Position numbers and translations under genes: made by a program
Shown: in pieces, positions 1 to 6,047 of the stretch
How positions within the stretch are numbered: the stretch's first letter is position 1
Layout: each line of letters opens with the position of its first letter
Assembly: GCA_045631905.1 (NCBI GenBank)
Contig: JAZQVO010000028.1
Span: 1 to 64,000 of the forward strand
Direction of reading: 5' to 3'
DNA length: 64,000 nucleotides
Source: HGM04593 sp045631905
GTDB lineage: Bacteria; Bacteroidota; Bacteroidia; Bacteroidales; Bacteroidaceae
The notes under the pieces: generated by a model
The model's database searches: none
What the model saw: only the letters and a program-made list of their open reading frames with translations
What the model was told of the DNA's origin: nothing

Positions 1-279
1 TTGTGGGTTCTTCTCATCGTAAAAGTCATTCAATACATTTTCCCTAAATGCGAACTGATGAGCACGTGCCTTTGCTTTAAACTCATCATCGTAGCGATAT
101 GTTTTGCCTTTTGTCATTTTTAATTCGTGATTTTGCTCTCCGTTATGCATAGGCGGGTACTCGGTTTTGCCTGCGGCGAACTTGCTTGGGCTCGGCATAA
201 TACAAGCACGCTTGTCTTCTGCACTCGCTGAACCGCAACTTTGTTTATGTTCGTTATGTATTGGTGTTTCGGTGGTCAT
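1..279 (-). CDS. Partial protein of unknown function with repeat-encoded N-terminus
   Basis: The reading frame is open from an ATG at 279 down to the window edge (93 codons visible). Its start overlaps the stop of the upstream RhuM-Fic gene in an ATGA arrangement (279-276), so the two are probably translated together. Residues 1 to about 48 are the same module (ACIMPS, KFAAG, EYPPMHNGE) that begins the RhuM-Fic protein. A second ATG at 117 (residue 55, MTKGKTYRYDDEF) may be the ancestral start, with the module added in front. The visible remainder is charged and rich in aromatic residues; I do not recognise the family. Most of the gene lies outside the window. Confidence 0.7.
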   Translation of the reverse strand, partial: MTTETPIHNEHKQSCGSASAEDKRACIMPSPSKFAAGKTEYPPMHNGEQNHELKMTKGKTYRYDDEFKAKARAHQFAFRENVLNDFYDEKNPQ

Positions 280-299
280 TGGTTCTGTTGATTAATGAG
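136..299 (-). repeat. Dispersed coding repeat, copy A
   Basis: About 160 bp that closely matches copies B (1275-1439) and C (4600-4740). Read on the minus strand it begins with the end of a RhuM-type gene (LINQQNQ then stop), continues through an ATG, and encodes a roughly 46-residue module ending EYPPMHNGE. Here it spans the fic stop codon and the start of the next gene. It contains a short hairpin, ACAAG at 202-206 and CTTGT at 211-215, whose arms differ from copies B and C by a compensated base pair. Confidence 0.85.
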
Positions 300-1412
300 G
301 TTTACAACTACTTTTACCATTATATCTTTCTCTTCGGTTCGGCTCTCGGCAATCATTAGTGTGAGGGCAACAAGGGTGTTGTCGGCAATTCGTTTGCTGC
401 CGTCGGTGCGGTAGAGTATGCCGTTGCGTTCCATAAACCAAAGGAACAACATTGCTGCTATGCGTTTGTTGCCGTCGCTGAATGAGTGGTTCTTGGTAAC
501 AAGGTAGAGTAGCATTGCTGCCTTTTCCTCAACACTTGGGTATAGTTCTACACCACCGAATGTCTGGTATATCTGCCCGATAGAACTTTTGAATGAGTTG
601 TCCTTTTCGTTTGCAAACAGATTGCTCTCGCCAAATTTCTCTTTGAGGCTCAAAATTGCTTCCATCGCATTCTCATATGTTGCGTGGAATCGCTCCTCTT
701 TGGTGGTATTTTCAATTGTCAGTTGCTGATAGTCGTAGCGGTCGAGTGTGTCAAGAGCATAAACATAATCGGTAACAACAGACAATAATCCCGCCGATTG
801 TTCATCACTCAACTTTTCTTGTGAATGAACTGTGTTCGCAAGCAAACGGACAACATCTTTAAGCTCGTTGTAATGCTCAATTCTAATCTTGTCGTTAATG
901 GCGTATCCTTTTACAATATAGTCTTTGAGAACACGGTTTGCCCATTGACGGAAGCGAGTTCCATTAATGGATTTTACGCGATAACCAACTGATATAATAA
1001 CATCAAGGTTGTAATATTCTGTATAAACAGTTTGCGTACGTCCTTCCCAGCGACCAAGTTTTTCGGTATGTGCAATTTTTGCACATACCAATTCCTTTTG
1101 CAATTCTCCCTCTTTGAAAACGTTGTTGATGTGTCTGCCGATAACAGTTCTATCTTTATCAAAAAGCAAACTCATCTGTGCTTGCGAAAGCCACACGGTT
1201 TCATTCTCCAACTTTACATCAAGCGAAATGGTGTTGTCATCGCTCGTGTATATAGCTATTGGTGATGTGTCAAACTCTCCGCTATGCATAGGCGGGTACT
1301 CCGCGTTGCCTTCGGCGAACTTGCTGTCGCTCGGCATAATGCAAGCAGGCTTGCCTTCTGCGCTCGCTAAACCGCAATTTTGTTCATGGTCGTTTAATTG
1401 TGGTGTTTCCAT
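276..1412 (-). CDS. RhuM-Fic/Doc fusion protein
   Basis: A 378-residue protein. Residues 1-46 are the repeat-encoded module. A RhuM-type (virulence RhuM family) domain follows, from IAIYTSDDN near residue 53 through ETVWLSQAQM and YYNLDVIISVGYRVKS. A C-terminal Fic/Doc domain carries HSFSDGNKR at about 309-317. Fic enzymes transfer nucleotide or phosphate groups to target proteins; the NKR ending is closer to Doc-type kinases than to the HPFxxGNGR of AMPylators, but the activity here is inference. The promoter lies at 1476-1507. The stop overlaps the start of the next gene. No obvious Phd-type antitoxin is visible in the window; the upstream 164-aa protein is an untested candidate partner. 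Confidence 0.88.
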   Translation of the reverse strand: METPQLNDHEQNCGLASAEGKPACIMPSDSKFAEGNAEYPPMHSGEFDTSPIAIYTSDDNTISLDVKLENETVWLSQAQMSLLFDKDRTVIGRHINNVFKEGELQKELVCAKIAHTEKLGRWEGRTQTVYTEYYNLDVIISVGYRVKSINGTRFRQWANRVLKDYIVKGYAINDKIRIEHYNELKDVVRLLANTVHSQEKLSDEQSAGLLSVVTDYVYALDTLDRYDYQQLTIENTTKEERFHATYENAMEAILSLKEKFGESNLFANEKDNSFKSSIGQIYQTFGGVELYPSVEEKAAMLLYLVTKNHSFSDGNKRIAAMLFLWFMERNGILYRTDGSKRIADNTLVALTLMIAESRTEEKDIMVKVVVNLINQQNQ

Positions 1413-1439
1413 TGATTATTGGTTCTGTTGGTTAATGAG
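1275..1439 (-). repeat. Dispersed coding repeat, copy B
   Basis: This copy supplies the N-terminal 46 codons and the immediate 5' flank of the RhuM-Fic gene. Just upstream of the ATG at 1412 the minus strand still reads LINQQNQ then stop, the same ending as the RhuM-Fic protein itself, as if a related gene once lay in front. The hairpin arms are GCAAG at 1341-1345 and CTTGC at 1350-1354. Confidence 0.85.
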
Positions 1440-1475
1440 TAATATGCAAAATGTACATGTAAATTGTTCCGACAG

Positions 1476-1507
1476 CAAAAATACACCCGATTGTTGGTGT
1501 GTGCAAA
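1476..1507 (-). promoter_or_regulatory. Promoter of the RhuM-Fic gene
   Basis: On the minus strand TTTG (1507-1504) is followed after exactly 20 bp by TATTTTTG (1483-1476), matching the Bacteroidetes -33/-7 consensus. The -33 box and its flank are conserved in the relic promoter at 5820-5851 although the spacer between boxes has diverged, which supports function. Confidence 0.7.
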
Positions 1508-1535
1508 TTTTGTATATACCGATATTGTTAAGAGC

Positions 1536-1564
1536 ATCAGTTGTCGCAATTTGCGACAACTGAT
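1536..1564. repeat. Perfect 14-bp inverted repeat
   Basis: ATCAGTTGTCGCAA, one T, then its exact reverse complement. It sits between the stop of the 164-aa gene (1567) and the RhuM-Fic promoter. There is no T-run, so it may be an operator rather than a terminator. The left half survives in the relic at 5890-5912 but the right half there has decayed. Confidence 0.7.
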
Positions 1565-1566
1565 AT

Positions 1567-2061
1567 TTATTTTGCTCGTTCCAACAACACAAAGAATTTG
1601 TTTAGTTTAATTATAGGTTTTCCCAAGTATGTCGATGTGTTATATCCATTGTTCTTTGCATAATCGACGATTGAATTGCGCACGTCGGTCGGGTAGTATA
1701 CAGAGAGAATCTTTTTTTCTAAAAGTTCGTGCCAGGCTATGGGTGTATTCAATTTCGCAATATCATCAATTTTTCCAATCCCCAATGCAAGGGCTACAGG
1801 ACTTGTGTAAAAATCACCGAGTTCAGCAACAGGCTCAACGCCGAATACCTGTTTCACTTTGTCGATAAACTTTTTCACTAGCAACAGGTCTTCAAACAGA
1901 TTCAATTCTACAATATAATCCAATTCTGTTTTTACCAATATTGTTATTAAGTCGTTCGGGGTTCCATAAAGTTTTTTGATTCCCCAGTTTGTTTGGAAAA
2001 CTAATGAATCGACCATTGCTTTCTGTTTTGCATTTGTGTTTTGCAGATGTTTCTTTTTCAT
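1567..2061 (-). CDS. Hypothetical 164-aa protein
   Basis: I do not recognise this family. The 164-residue protein has no signal peptide or membrane segment, and starts at MKKKHLQNTN. It is transcribed toward the RhuM-Fic gene but is separated from it by about 150 bp containing a palindrome and a promoter, so it is probably a separate unit. It is divergent from the WYL regulator gene, with about 180 bp of palindrome-containing DNA between them. Position suggests membership of the accessory module; no function can be assigned. It lacks repeat copies at its ends, unlike its downstream neighbour. Confidence 0.65.
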   Translation of the reverse strand: MKKKHLQNTNAKQKAMVDSLVFQTNWGIKKLYGTPNDLITILVKTELDYIVELNLFEDLLLVKKFIDKVKQVFGVEPVAELGDFYTSPVALALGIGKIDDIAKLNTPIAWHELLEKKILSVYYPTDVRNSIVDYAKNNGYNTSTYLGKPIIKLNKFFVLLERAK

Positions 2062-2125
2062 ATAAGTATCTTTTATATAATATAATACGATTACTTGTCA
2101 ATGATTTGCTTATAAAGCAGACGTT

Positions 2126-2148
2126 GGTGTGCATAAACTATGCATACC
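2126..2148. promoter_or_regulatory. Candidate operator, palindrome 1 upstream of WYL gene
   Basis: GGTGTGCATA, AAC, TATGCATACC: ten-base arms with a single G-T pair, between two divergent genes. It lies about 95 bp before the start of a WYL regulator, a class that commonly binds inverted repeats near its own gene. Binding is inferred. Confidence 0.5.
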
Positions 2149-2185
2149 TATATGGAAAAATAAAATTCAGAATAATTATTGCTGA

Positions 2186-2221
2186 TGTGCAATGTTTTTG
2201 CATAGGCGTTCATTATATTTG
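2186..2221 (+). promoter_or_regulatory. WYL gene promoter region with second palindrome
   Basis: TATATTTG at 2214-2221 fits the -7 consensus, 22 bp before the ATG at 2244. Immediately upstream, TGTGCAA (2186-2192) and TTGCATA (2198-2204) form a seven-base inverted repeat resembling the one at 2126-2148, placed where bound protein would cover the -33 region. Confidence 0.5.
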
Positions 2222-2243
2222 TGGCATACTTCGAATATAAGAT

Positions 2244-3146
2244 ATGATAAGCAAGACATTTAACCGTTACATTTGGCTTTTGAATACGCTCCTTCAACAA
2301 AAGCAACTTACGTTTGAAGAAATAAGCGATTTGTGGAAAAACAGCTCATTGACCGATGGTAAGCCATTGCCGTTGCGTACATTTCACCAACATAGGAGTG
2401 CTGTTGAAGAACTATTCGGTGTTGAAATAAAATGCAATGCTTCAAACGGGTACAGATATTATATATCAACTCCCGAAACGTTGAAAAACGATAGTGTCCG
2501 TAAATGGCTCTTGAATTCGTTTACCCTCTCCAATATGATAACGGCTGGGCACAATATGAATGGGCGGATATTGTTTGAAGAGATACCTTGTGGAACAGAA
2601 TATCTGCAAACAGTTATTGAGGCAATGCAAAAGTCAAAGGAGCTGACAGTGGATTACCAACCATTCTACGGGCATAGGGAAACATTCAATATTCAGCCCT
2701 ATGCAATGAAGGTTTATCGCCAACGGTGGTATGTGGTGGGTTATATTGAGGAACTCGGAGGTATTAGGAATATTGCACTCGACCGTGCTCTTGAAATGAA
2801 TTTGTCTGGCACGTCATTCACATTGCCGAAGAATTTTAACGCAGAGAAGTATTATGCCAATACTATTGGAATATATGTAAACGAGGAACTAAAACCTGTA
2901 AAAGTGAAGATAAAGGCCTATGGCAGGCAGATAGAATACTTGCGCTCCCTGCCGCTTCACCGTTCACAAAAAGAGGGCGCGTCGAAATATGGCGAGTTCT
3001 GTGAATTTGAATACCGATTATGCTTGACATCTGAACTCTCAACCCACATACTCGCAATGGGCGAAAATGTTGAGGTGCTGGAACCCGTTGTATTGAGAGA
3101 GGAGATAAAGAGAAGATTAGAAGAATGTTTAACTAAATATAATTGA
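2244..3146 (+). CDS. WYL-domain transcriptional regulator
   Basis: A 300-residue protein with an N-terminal winged-helix-like region (KTFNRYIWLLNTLL, then FEEISDLWKNSS) and a central WYL-type domain ending in PYAMKVYRQRWYVVGYIE and NIALDRA, which are typical signatures. WYL proteins are ligand-responsive regulators and often sit next to phage-defence genes, where they repress or tune expression. The stop is 4 bp before the start of the downstream nuclease-like gene, so the pair is an operon. Two palindromes upstream are plausible autoregulatory sites. What ligand it senses cannot be read from the sequence. Confidence 0.88.
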   Translation: MISKTFNRYIWLLNTLLQQKQLTFEEISDLWKNSSLTDGKPLPLRTFHQHRSAVEELFGVEIKCNASNGYRYYISTPETLKNDSVRKWLLNSFTLSNMITAGHNMNGRILFEEIPCGTEYLQTVIEAMQKSKELTVDYQPFYGHRETFNIQPYAMKVYRQRWYVVGYIEELGGIRNIALDRALEMNLSGTSFTLPKNFNAEKYYANTIGIYVNEELKPVKVKIKAYGRQIEYLRSLPLHRSQKEGASKYGEFCEFEYRLCLTSELSTHILAMGENVEVLEPVVLREEIKRRLEECLTKYN

Positions 3147-3150
3147 TGTT

Positions 3151-4083
3151 ATGAGTGAAAATAAATATGCGGAGATAGATTCTCCCGAAAAGGCTCTCGA
3201 TTATGCTATACGAGATTGTGAGTGCAAGGAAAAGTCTATTGAATGTGGATACAAGATTGCAGATAGTGAACCATATTGGAATTATCTGTCCAACGATGCT
3301 TGGGAAGAATTTCTAAAATCAATGTCGCCATTGCATCGTGCGCAATATAATGATGCTGATGGTGGTGAGTTGAAAGAGAAGAAAGGTCGATGGGGGATAT
3401 GTCCGCCCAAGATGGCATCTTTTGGCTCGTCCAGTCGTTTTCTTTATAATCTTTCAAAAGATATTGAAGGTTTTCAGTTTGAGAAACTAATGCCAACAAG
3501 GGTTGGGGGCAGTGCAAATCTTGATGGCTACATAATGCGTGGTGACGTTGATGTTTTTATTGAGGCTAAGTGTAGGGAAATATATAGTTCGCACAAAACA
3601 ATAGAGGTGTCCAATGTCTATAAAGAGATATTTGAAAAACTAAAAGCCAAGTATTCTAAATTGTCTTTTAATTGGAGCGCGAAAGATGATGATGACAAGC
3701 ATTTTAAGTGTACCTTCAATTTCAATGACAAAGAGATTGTACATTTTGATATCAAACAGTTGATATGTCATTTTCTTGCAATTTCTGCAAATATAATTGA
3801 AAATGAAAATGTTAATACCGATATAAAATTCGTGTATCTTATATTCAACCCCCAAAAAGATACCTGTTTTGACAATAAAAAAGTATCAGCGTATCAAGAA
3901 AGAATTCTCAAAATATATAAAGATATAAATAATGAAAATGAAATTAGAAAATTTGATATGGAACAACTATTTTATTCAATATTTAAAATACAAGCTGAAA
4001 GATTAGGTTCAAAAGGGAAAAAATATTCTTCTTTTGAGTTCCGCCTTGCCGACCAAGAAGACTATAAGGAAAAAATACAGTGA
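3151..4083 (+). CDS. Putative PD-(D/E)XK nuclease, restriction-like
   Basis: A 310-residue protein without signal or membrane segments. Residues 111-140 show a plausible PD-(D/E)XK core: E111 in FQFEKLMPT, D125 in NLDGYI, and E138/K140 in VFIEAK, followed by a helix-rich stretch. It resembles, from memory, a group of small putative restriction endonucleases in Bacteroidales (PGN_0703-like), but I cannot confirm that here. No methyltransferase gene is adjacent, so if it cuts DNA it would have to discriminate in another way or be held silent by the WYL regulator upstream. A strong hairpin terminator follows. Target and activity are inference. Confidence 0.6.
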   Translation: MSENKYAEIDSPEKALDYAIRDCECKEKSIECGYKIADSEPYWNYLSNDAWEEFLKSMSPLHRAQYNDADGGELKEKKGRWGICPPKMASFGSSSRFLYNLSKDIEGFQFEKLMPTRVGGSANLDGYIMRGDVDVFIEAKCREIYSSHKTIEVSNVYKEIFEKLKAKYSKLSFNWSAKDDDDKHFKCTFNFNDKEIVHFDIKQLICHFLAISANIIENENVNTDIKFVYLIFNPQKDTCFDNKKVSAYQERILKIYKDINNENEIRKFDMEQLFYSIFKIQAERLGSKGKKYSSFEFRLADQEDYKEKIQ

Positions 4084-4093
4084 TGTAAAACAC

Positions 4094-4123
4094 AAAGGTG
4101 TGCAGTGTTCTTGCACACCTTTT
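4094..4123 (+). terminator. Terminator after the WYL-nuclease operon
   Basis: AAAGGTGTGCA and TGCACACCTTT arms around a seven-base loop, ending in a short T-run, 10 bp after the nuclease stop codon. Confidence 0.75.
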
Positions 4124-4192
4124 GAAACATAATGCCCAAAGTGCAACTCCTTTTCGTATATATTATATAGAACCCTTAAAATTTGGTAATAT

Positions 4193-4513
4193 ATGAAAAG
4201 GAGAAAAACAAAAGTGTGCGAGAATGAACTGTATCTCTCTGTTGAAGATGAAATACAACTTATAAATGATATAAAATCGGGAGGGATTGAAAGAATATCT
4301 GCAATTAAAAAGCTTGACTATTCAAAATTACGCATTGTCGTTGCTGTTGCCAGATTATTCAAAGGGTGTGGTTTTTCAATGGAAGAACTTATAAGTGCAG
4401 GAAACGAAGGTTTGATATTGGCTGCCGAAAATTATGATGAGAGGCGAGGTGTTAGGTTTATGAGTTACGCAGTGTGGTGGATAAGGCAAAGCATTATGCA
4501 GAAGATACAATAA
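4193..4513 (+). CDS. Sigma-70 fragment protein (regions 1.2-2 only)
   Basis: A 106-residue protein that matches the RpoD family across region 2 (EELISAGNEGLILAAENYD, RFMSYAVWWIRQSI) and then stops cleanly after IMQKIQ. Regions 3 and 4, which bind the -35 element in a normal factor, are absent. The stop is followed 23 bp later by a strong terminator, and I see no continuation of region 3 in any frame afterwards, so this looks like a stable short gene rather than a fresh frameshift. Region 2 alone could still contact core RNA polymerase and the -10 element, so it might act as a modified sigma factor or a competitor. That role is inference. Confidence 0.75.
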   Translation: MKRRKTKVCENELYLSVEDEIQLINDIKSGGIERISAIKKLDYSKLRIVVAVARLFKGCGFSMEELISAGNEGLILAAENYDERRGVRFMSYAVWWIRQSIMQKIQ

Positions 4514-4536
4514 TATAACTTGTAGAATAACCGACA

Positions 4537-4583
4537 ACCACGCTATAATGCATCGATAATATGCGTTATAGCGTGGTTTTTTA
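4537..4583 (+). terminator. Terminator after the short sigma gene
   Basis: ACCACGCTATAA (4537-4548) pairs perfectly with TTATAGCGTGGT (4566-4577), followed by a run of six T. Confidence 0.9.
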
Positions 4584-4737
4584 TTTGTGATACCTCAAAC
4601 TCTCCTTTATGCATAGGCGGGTACTCTTGCTAGCCTTCGACGAAATTGTTCTAGCTTTGCATAATGCAAGCAAACTTGCTTTCTGCTCTCGCTTGCCCGC
4701 AATTTTGTTTATGGTCGTTTAATTGTGGAGTTTCCAT
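4582..4737 (-). pseudogene. Decayed 5' end of a RhuM-type gene (contains repeat copy C)
   Basis: From an ATG at 4737 the minus strand reads METPQLNDHKQNCGQ and keeps the frame of the RhuM-Fic N-terminal module, including ACIM and EYPPMHKGEF, but two stop codons interrupt it. Homology to the RhuM-Fic gene continues a few codons past the module and ends at the terminator of the sigma gene. The rest of the gene is missing. Confidence 0.8.
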
Positions 4738-4740
4738 TAT
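4600..4740 (-). repeat. Dispersed coding repeat, copy C (degenerate)
   Basis: Third copy of the element, with two in-frame stops but an intact hairpin (GCAAG 4666-4670, CTTGC 4675-4679). The structure has outlived the reading frame. Confidence 0.8.
4710..4740. repeat. Left direct repeat flanking the acyltransferase gene
   Basis: Thirty-one bases, identical at 30 positions to 5760-5790. Both encode METPQLNDH (or IETPQLNDH) on the minus strand. Together they bracket the acyltransferase gene. Confidence 0.85.
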
Positions 4741-4795
4741 AGGTGCTTGGTTATAAAATATGTATATATTTATAATTGTAGTATTTGTGAGAATA

Positions 4796-5710
4796 CTATA
4801 ATAATTTCTTTGTAATATGCTTGTCAAACTTATTCATATAATATGCAATTGCAATATCCATGAGCAGAACAATTGTTACCGCAATTAGTGTTGATGTTAT
4901 ATGTAAGTCATTAGTAATTATATATATCGGAATATATTGTATTATAAACATCTCTAATGAGATGGAACTTATAAAGTTTACAATTTTATTTTGTTTGACA
5001 TTACCAATAATATACATTACAAGAAAAAATATTGTTGAGTAATATAGAGGTGGAAGGCATTGAAAGGTCCAACGAAATGGGTATAGGAATACCAATATCA
5101 AAATAGCAATCAATACTTGCCATACAACAAAAGATTCTTTAATTTTATTGTCAAACAAAGCAAAAAACATGCCTATACAGAATGCCGGACATCTGTTATA
5201 TCGCCATGATTCTATTCCAATTTTTGGAGCAATAAAGTAGTATGCAAAAACAAGCATACAGACAAGTGTTACTTTGATGATATTGCTCGATTTGATATAT
5301 TTGAATACTACATAATAAAATATATATAGGTATGATAGAACATATATATACCATGAAGTTGGTACAAAAGAATACAAACCATTAGTTCTTAAAAGTTCTA
5401 CATTGTCAATATCATTAACGTAACGATATGTAACAAACAATATCATTGCAATAAAATATGGTACAAATAGTTTTACCAAGGACCTCCCTAAAAATTTCTT
5501 TATATATGTTTTGTCTTTAAGATATGAAGTTACTAATCCGTATCCAGACATTGCAAAGAACAGATACATCACGATATCCCCTAATGCACCAATTTTTTGA
5601 ATTCCTTGAAATCCTTCGTTAGCTAAATGGTGAATTATAATAAGTATTGGTAGAATAGATTTTAGTAGTGCTACCTTGTTTTTGTCGTATGCATGTAATT
5701 GGCTTTTCAT
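4796..5710 (-). CDS. Membrane acyltransferase, acyltransferase 3 family
   Basis: A 304-residue polytopic inner-membrane protein. The N-terminus has the family pattern: KSILPILIIIHHLANEGF with the conserved histidine near residue 27, then FFAMSGYGLVTSYLKDK and further hydrophobic helices to the C-terminus. Such proteins O-acylate extracellular polysaccharides, lipids or peptidoglycan; the substrate here is unknown. The gene stands alone between two relics of a RhuM-type locus and is flanked by 31-bp direct repeats, so it appears to have been inserted. It is distinctly AT-rich compared with the housekeeping genes that follow. Two promoters could serve it: TATCTTTG at 5745-5738 and the inherited one at 5851-5820. 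Confidence 0.85.
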   Translation of the reverse strand: MKSQLHAYDKNKVALLKSILPILIIIHHLANEGFQGIQKIGALGDIVMYLFFAMSGYGLVTSYLKDKTYIKKFLGRSLVKLFVPYFIAMILFVTYRYVNDIDNVELLRTNGLYSFVPTSWYIYVLSYLYIFYYVVFKYIKSSNIIKVTLVCMLVFAYYFIAPKIGIESWRYNRCPAFCIGMFFALFDNKIKESFVVWQVLIAILILVFLYPFRWTFQCLPPLYYSTIFFLVMYIIGNVKQNKIVNFISSISLEMFIIQYIPIYIITNDLHITSTLIAVTIVLLMDIAIAYYMNKFDKHITKKLL

Positions 5711-5737
5711 AGTATGTGGTCTTATTATATATCTTTA

Positions 5738-5745
5738 CAAAGATA
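5738..5745 (-). promoter_or_regulatory. Probable -7 element of the acyltransferase gene
   Basis: TATCTTTG on the minus strand, 28 bp before the ATG at 5710. No good TTTG partner is visible at the expected distance, so confidence is moderate. Confidence 0.45.
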
Positions 5746-5759
5746 GTTTGTTTTTGATG

Positions 5760-5912
5760 TATGGTCGTTTAATTGTGGAGTTTCTATTATTGGTTTTGTT
5801 GGCTTATAAGTGACGAGTACAAAAGTAGTTCTGTTTCCTGGTGTGTGCAAATTTTGTATATACCTATATTATTATCTATATCGGTTATCGTTAATTTGCG
5901 ACAACTGATGCT
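5760..5912 (-). repeat. Relic of a RhuM-type 5' region (copy D, promoter plus first codons)
   Basis: The minus strand carries, in order, half of the palindrome seen at 1536-1564, the conserved -33 flank, the LISQQNQ-stop tail and the first nine codons of the module. This matches the region upstream of the RhuM-Fic gene (about 1385-1564). It also includes the right 31-bp direct repeat at 5760-5790. The homology breaks at the acyltransferase gene and resumes on its far side at 4737. Confidence 0.75.
5820..5851 (-). promoter_or_regulatory. Inherited promoter reading into the acyltransferase gene
   Basis: On the minus strand TTTG (5851-5848), 20 bp, then TACTTTTG (5827-5820). It has the same geometry and -33 flank as the RhuM-Fic promoter, with a diverged spacer. 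Confidence 0.6.
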
Positions 5913-5973
5913 CTTATCTTGCCGACCAAGGAAAATTATAAAGGTAAGTATCGATATAGTATTAAGGATATTT

Positions 5974-6011
5974 AAACTAAAACAGACAACCGCGGTTATC
6001 TGTTTTAGTTT
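5974..6011. terminator. Bidirectional terminator at the accessory/core boundary
   Basis: AAACTAAAACAGA and TCTGTTTTAGTTT arms (13 bp) with a further palindromic ACCGCGGT in the loop. It lies 36 bp beyond the stop of the helicase gene. Confidence 0.75.
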
Positions 6012-6047
6012 GTGTTTTTGAATATAAAATTCAGCTATCCGGTCCTG

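Noticed and set aside
1065..1089. Perfect 11-bp palindrome inside the RhuM-Fic gene, resembling the intergenic candidate operators
   Set aside because: It encodes VCAKIAHT, a conserved RhuM motif whose natural codons (VCA and AHT) are close to reverse complements of each other, so the palindrome is likely a coding coincidence.
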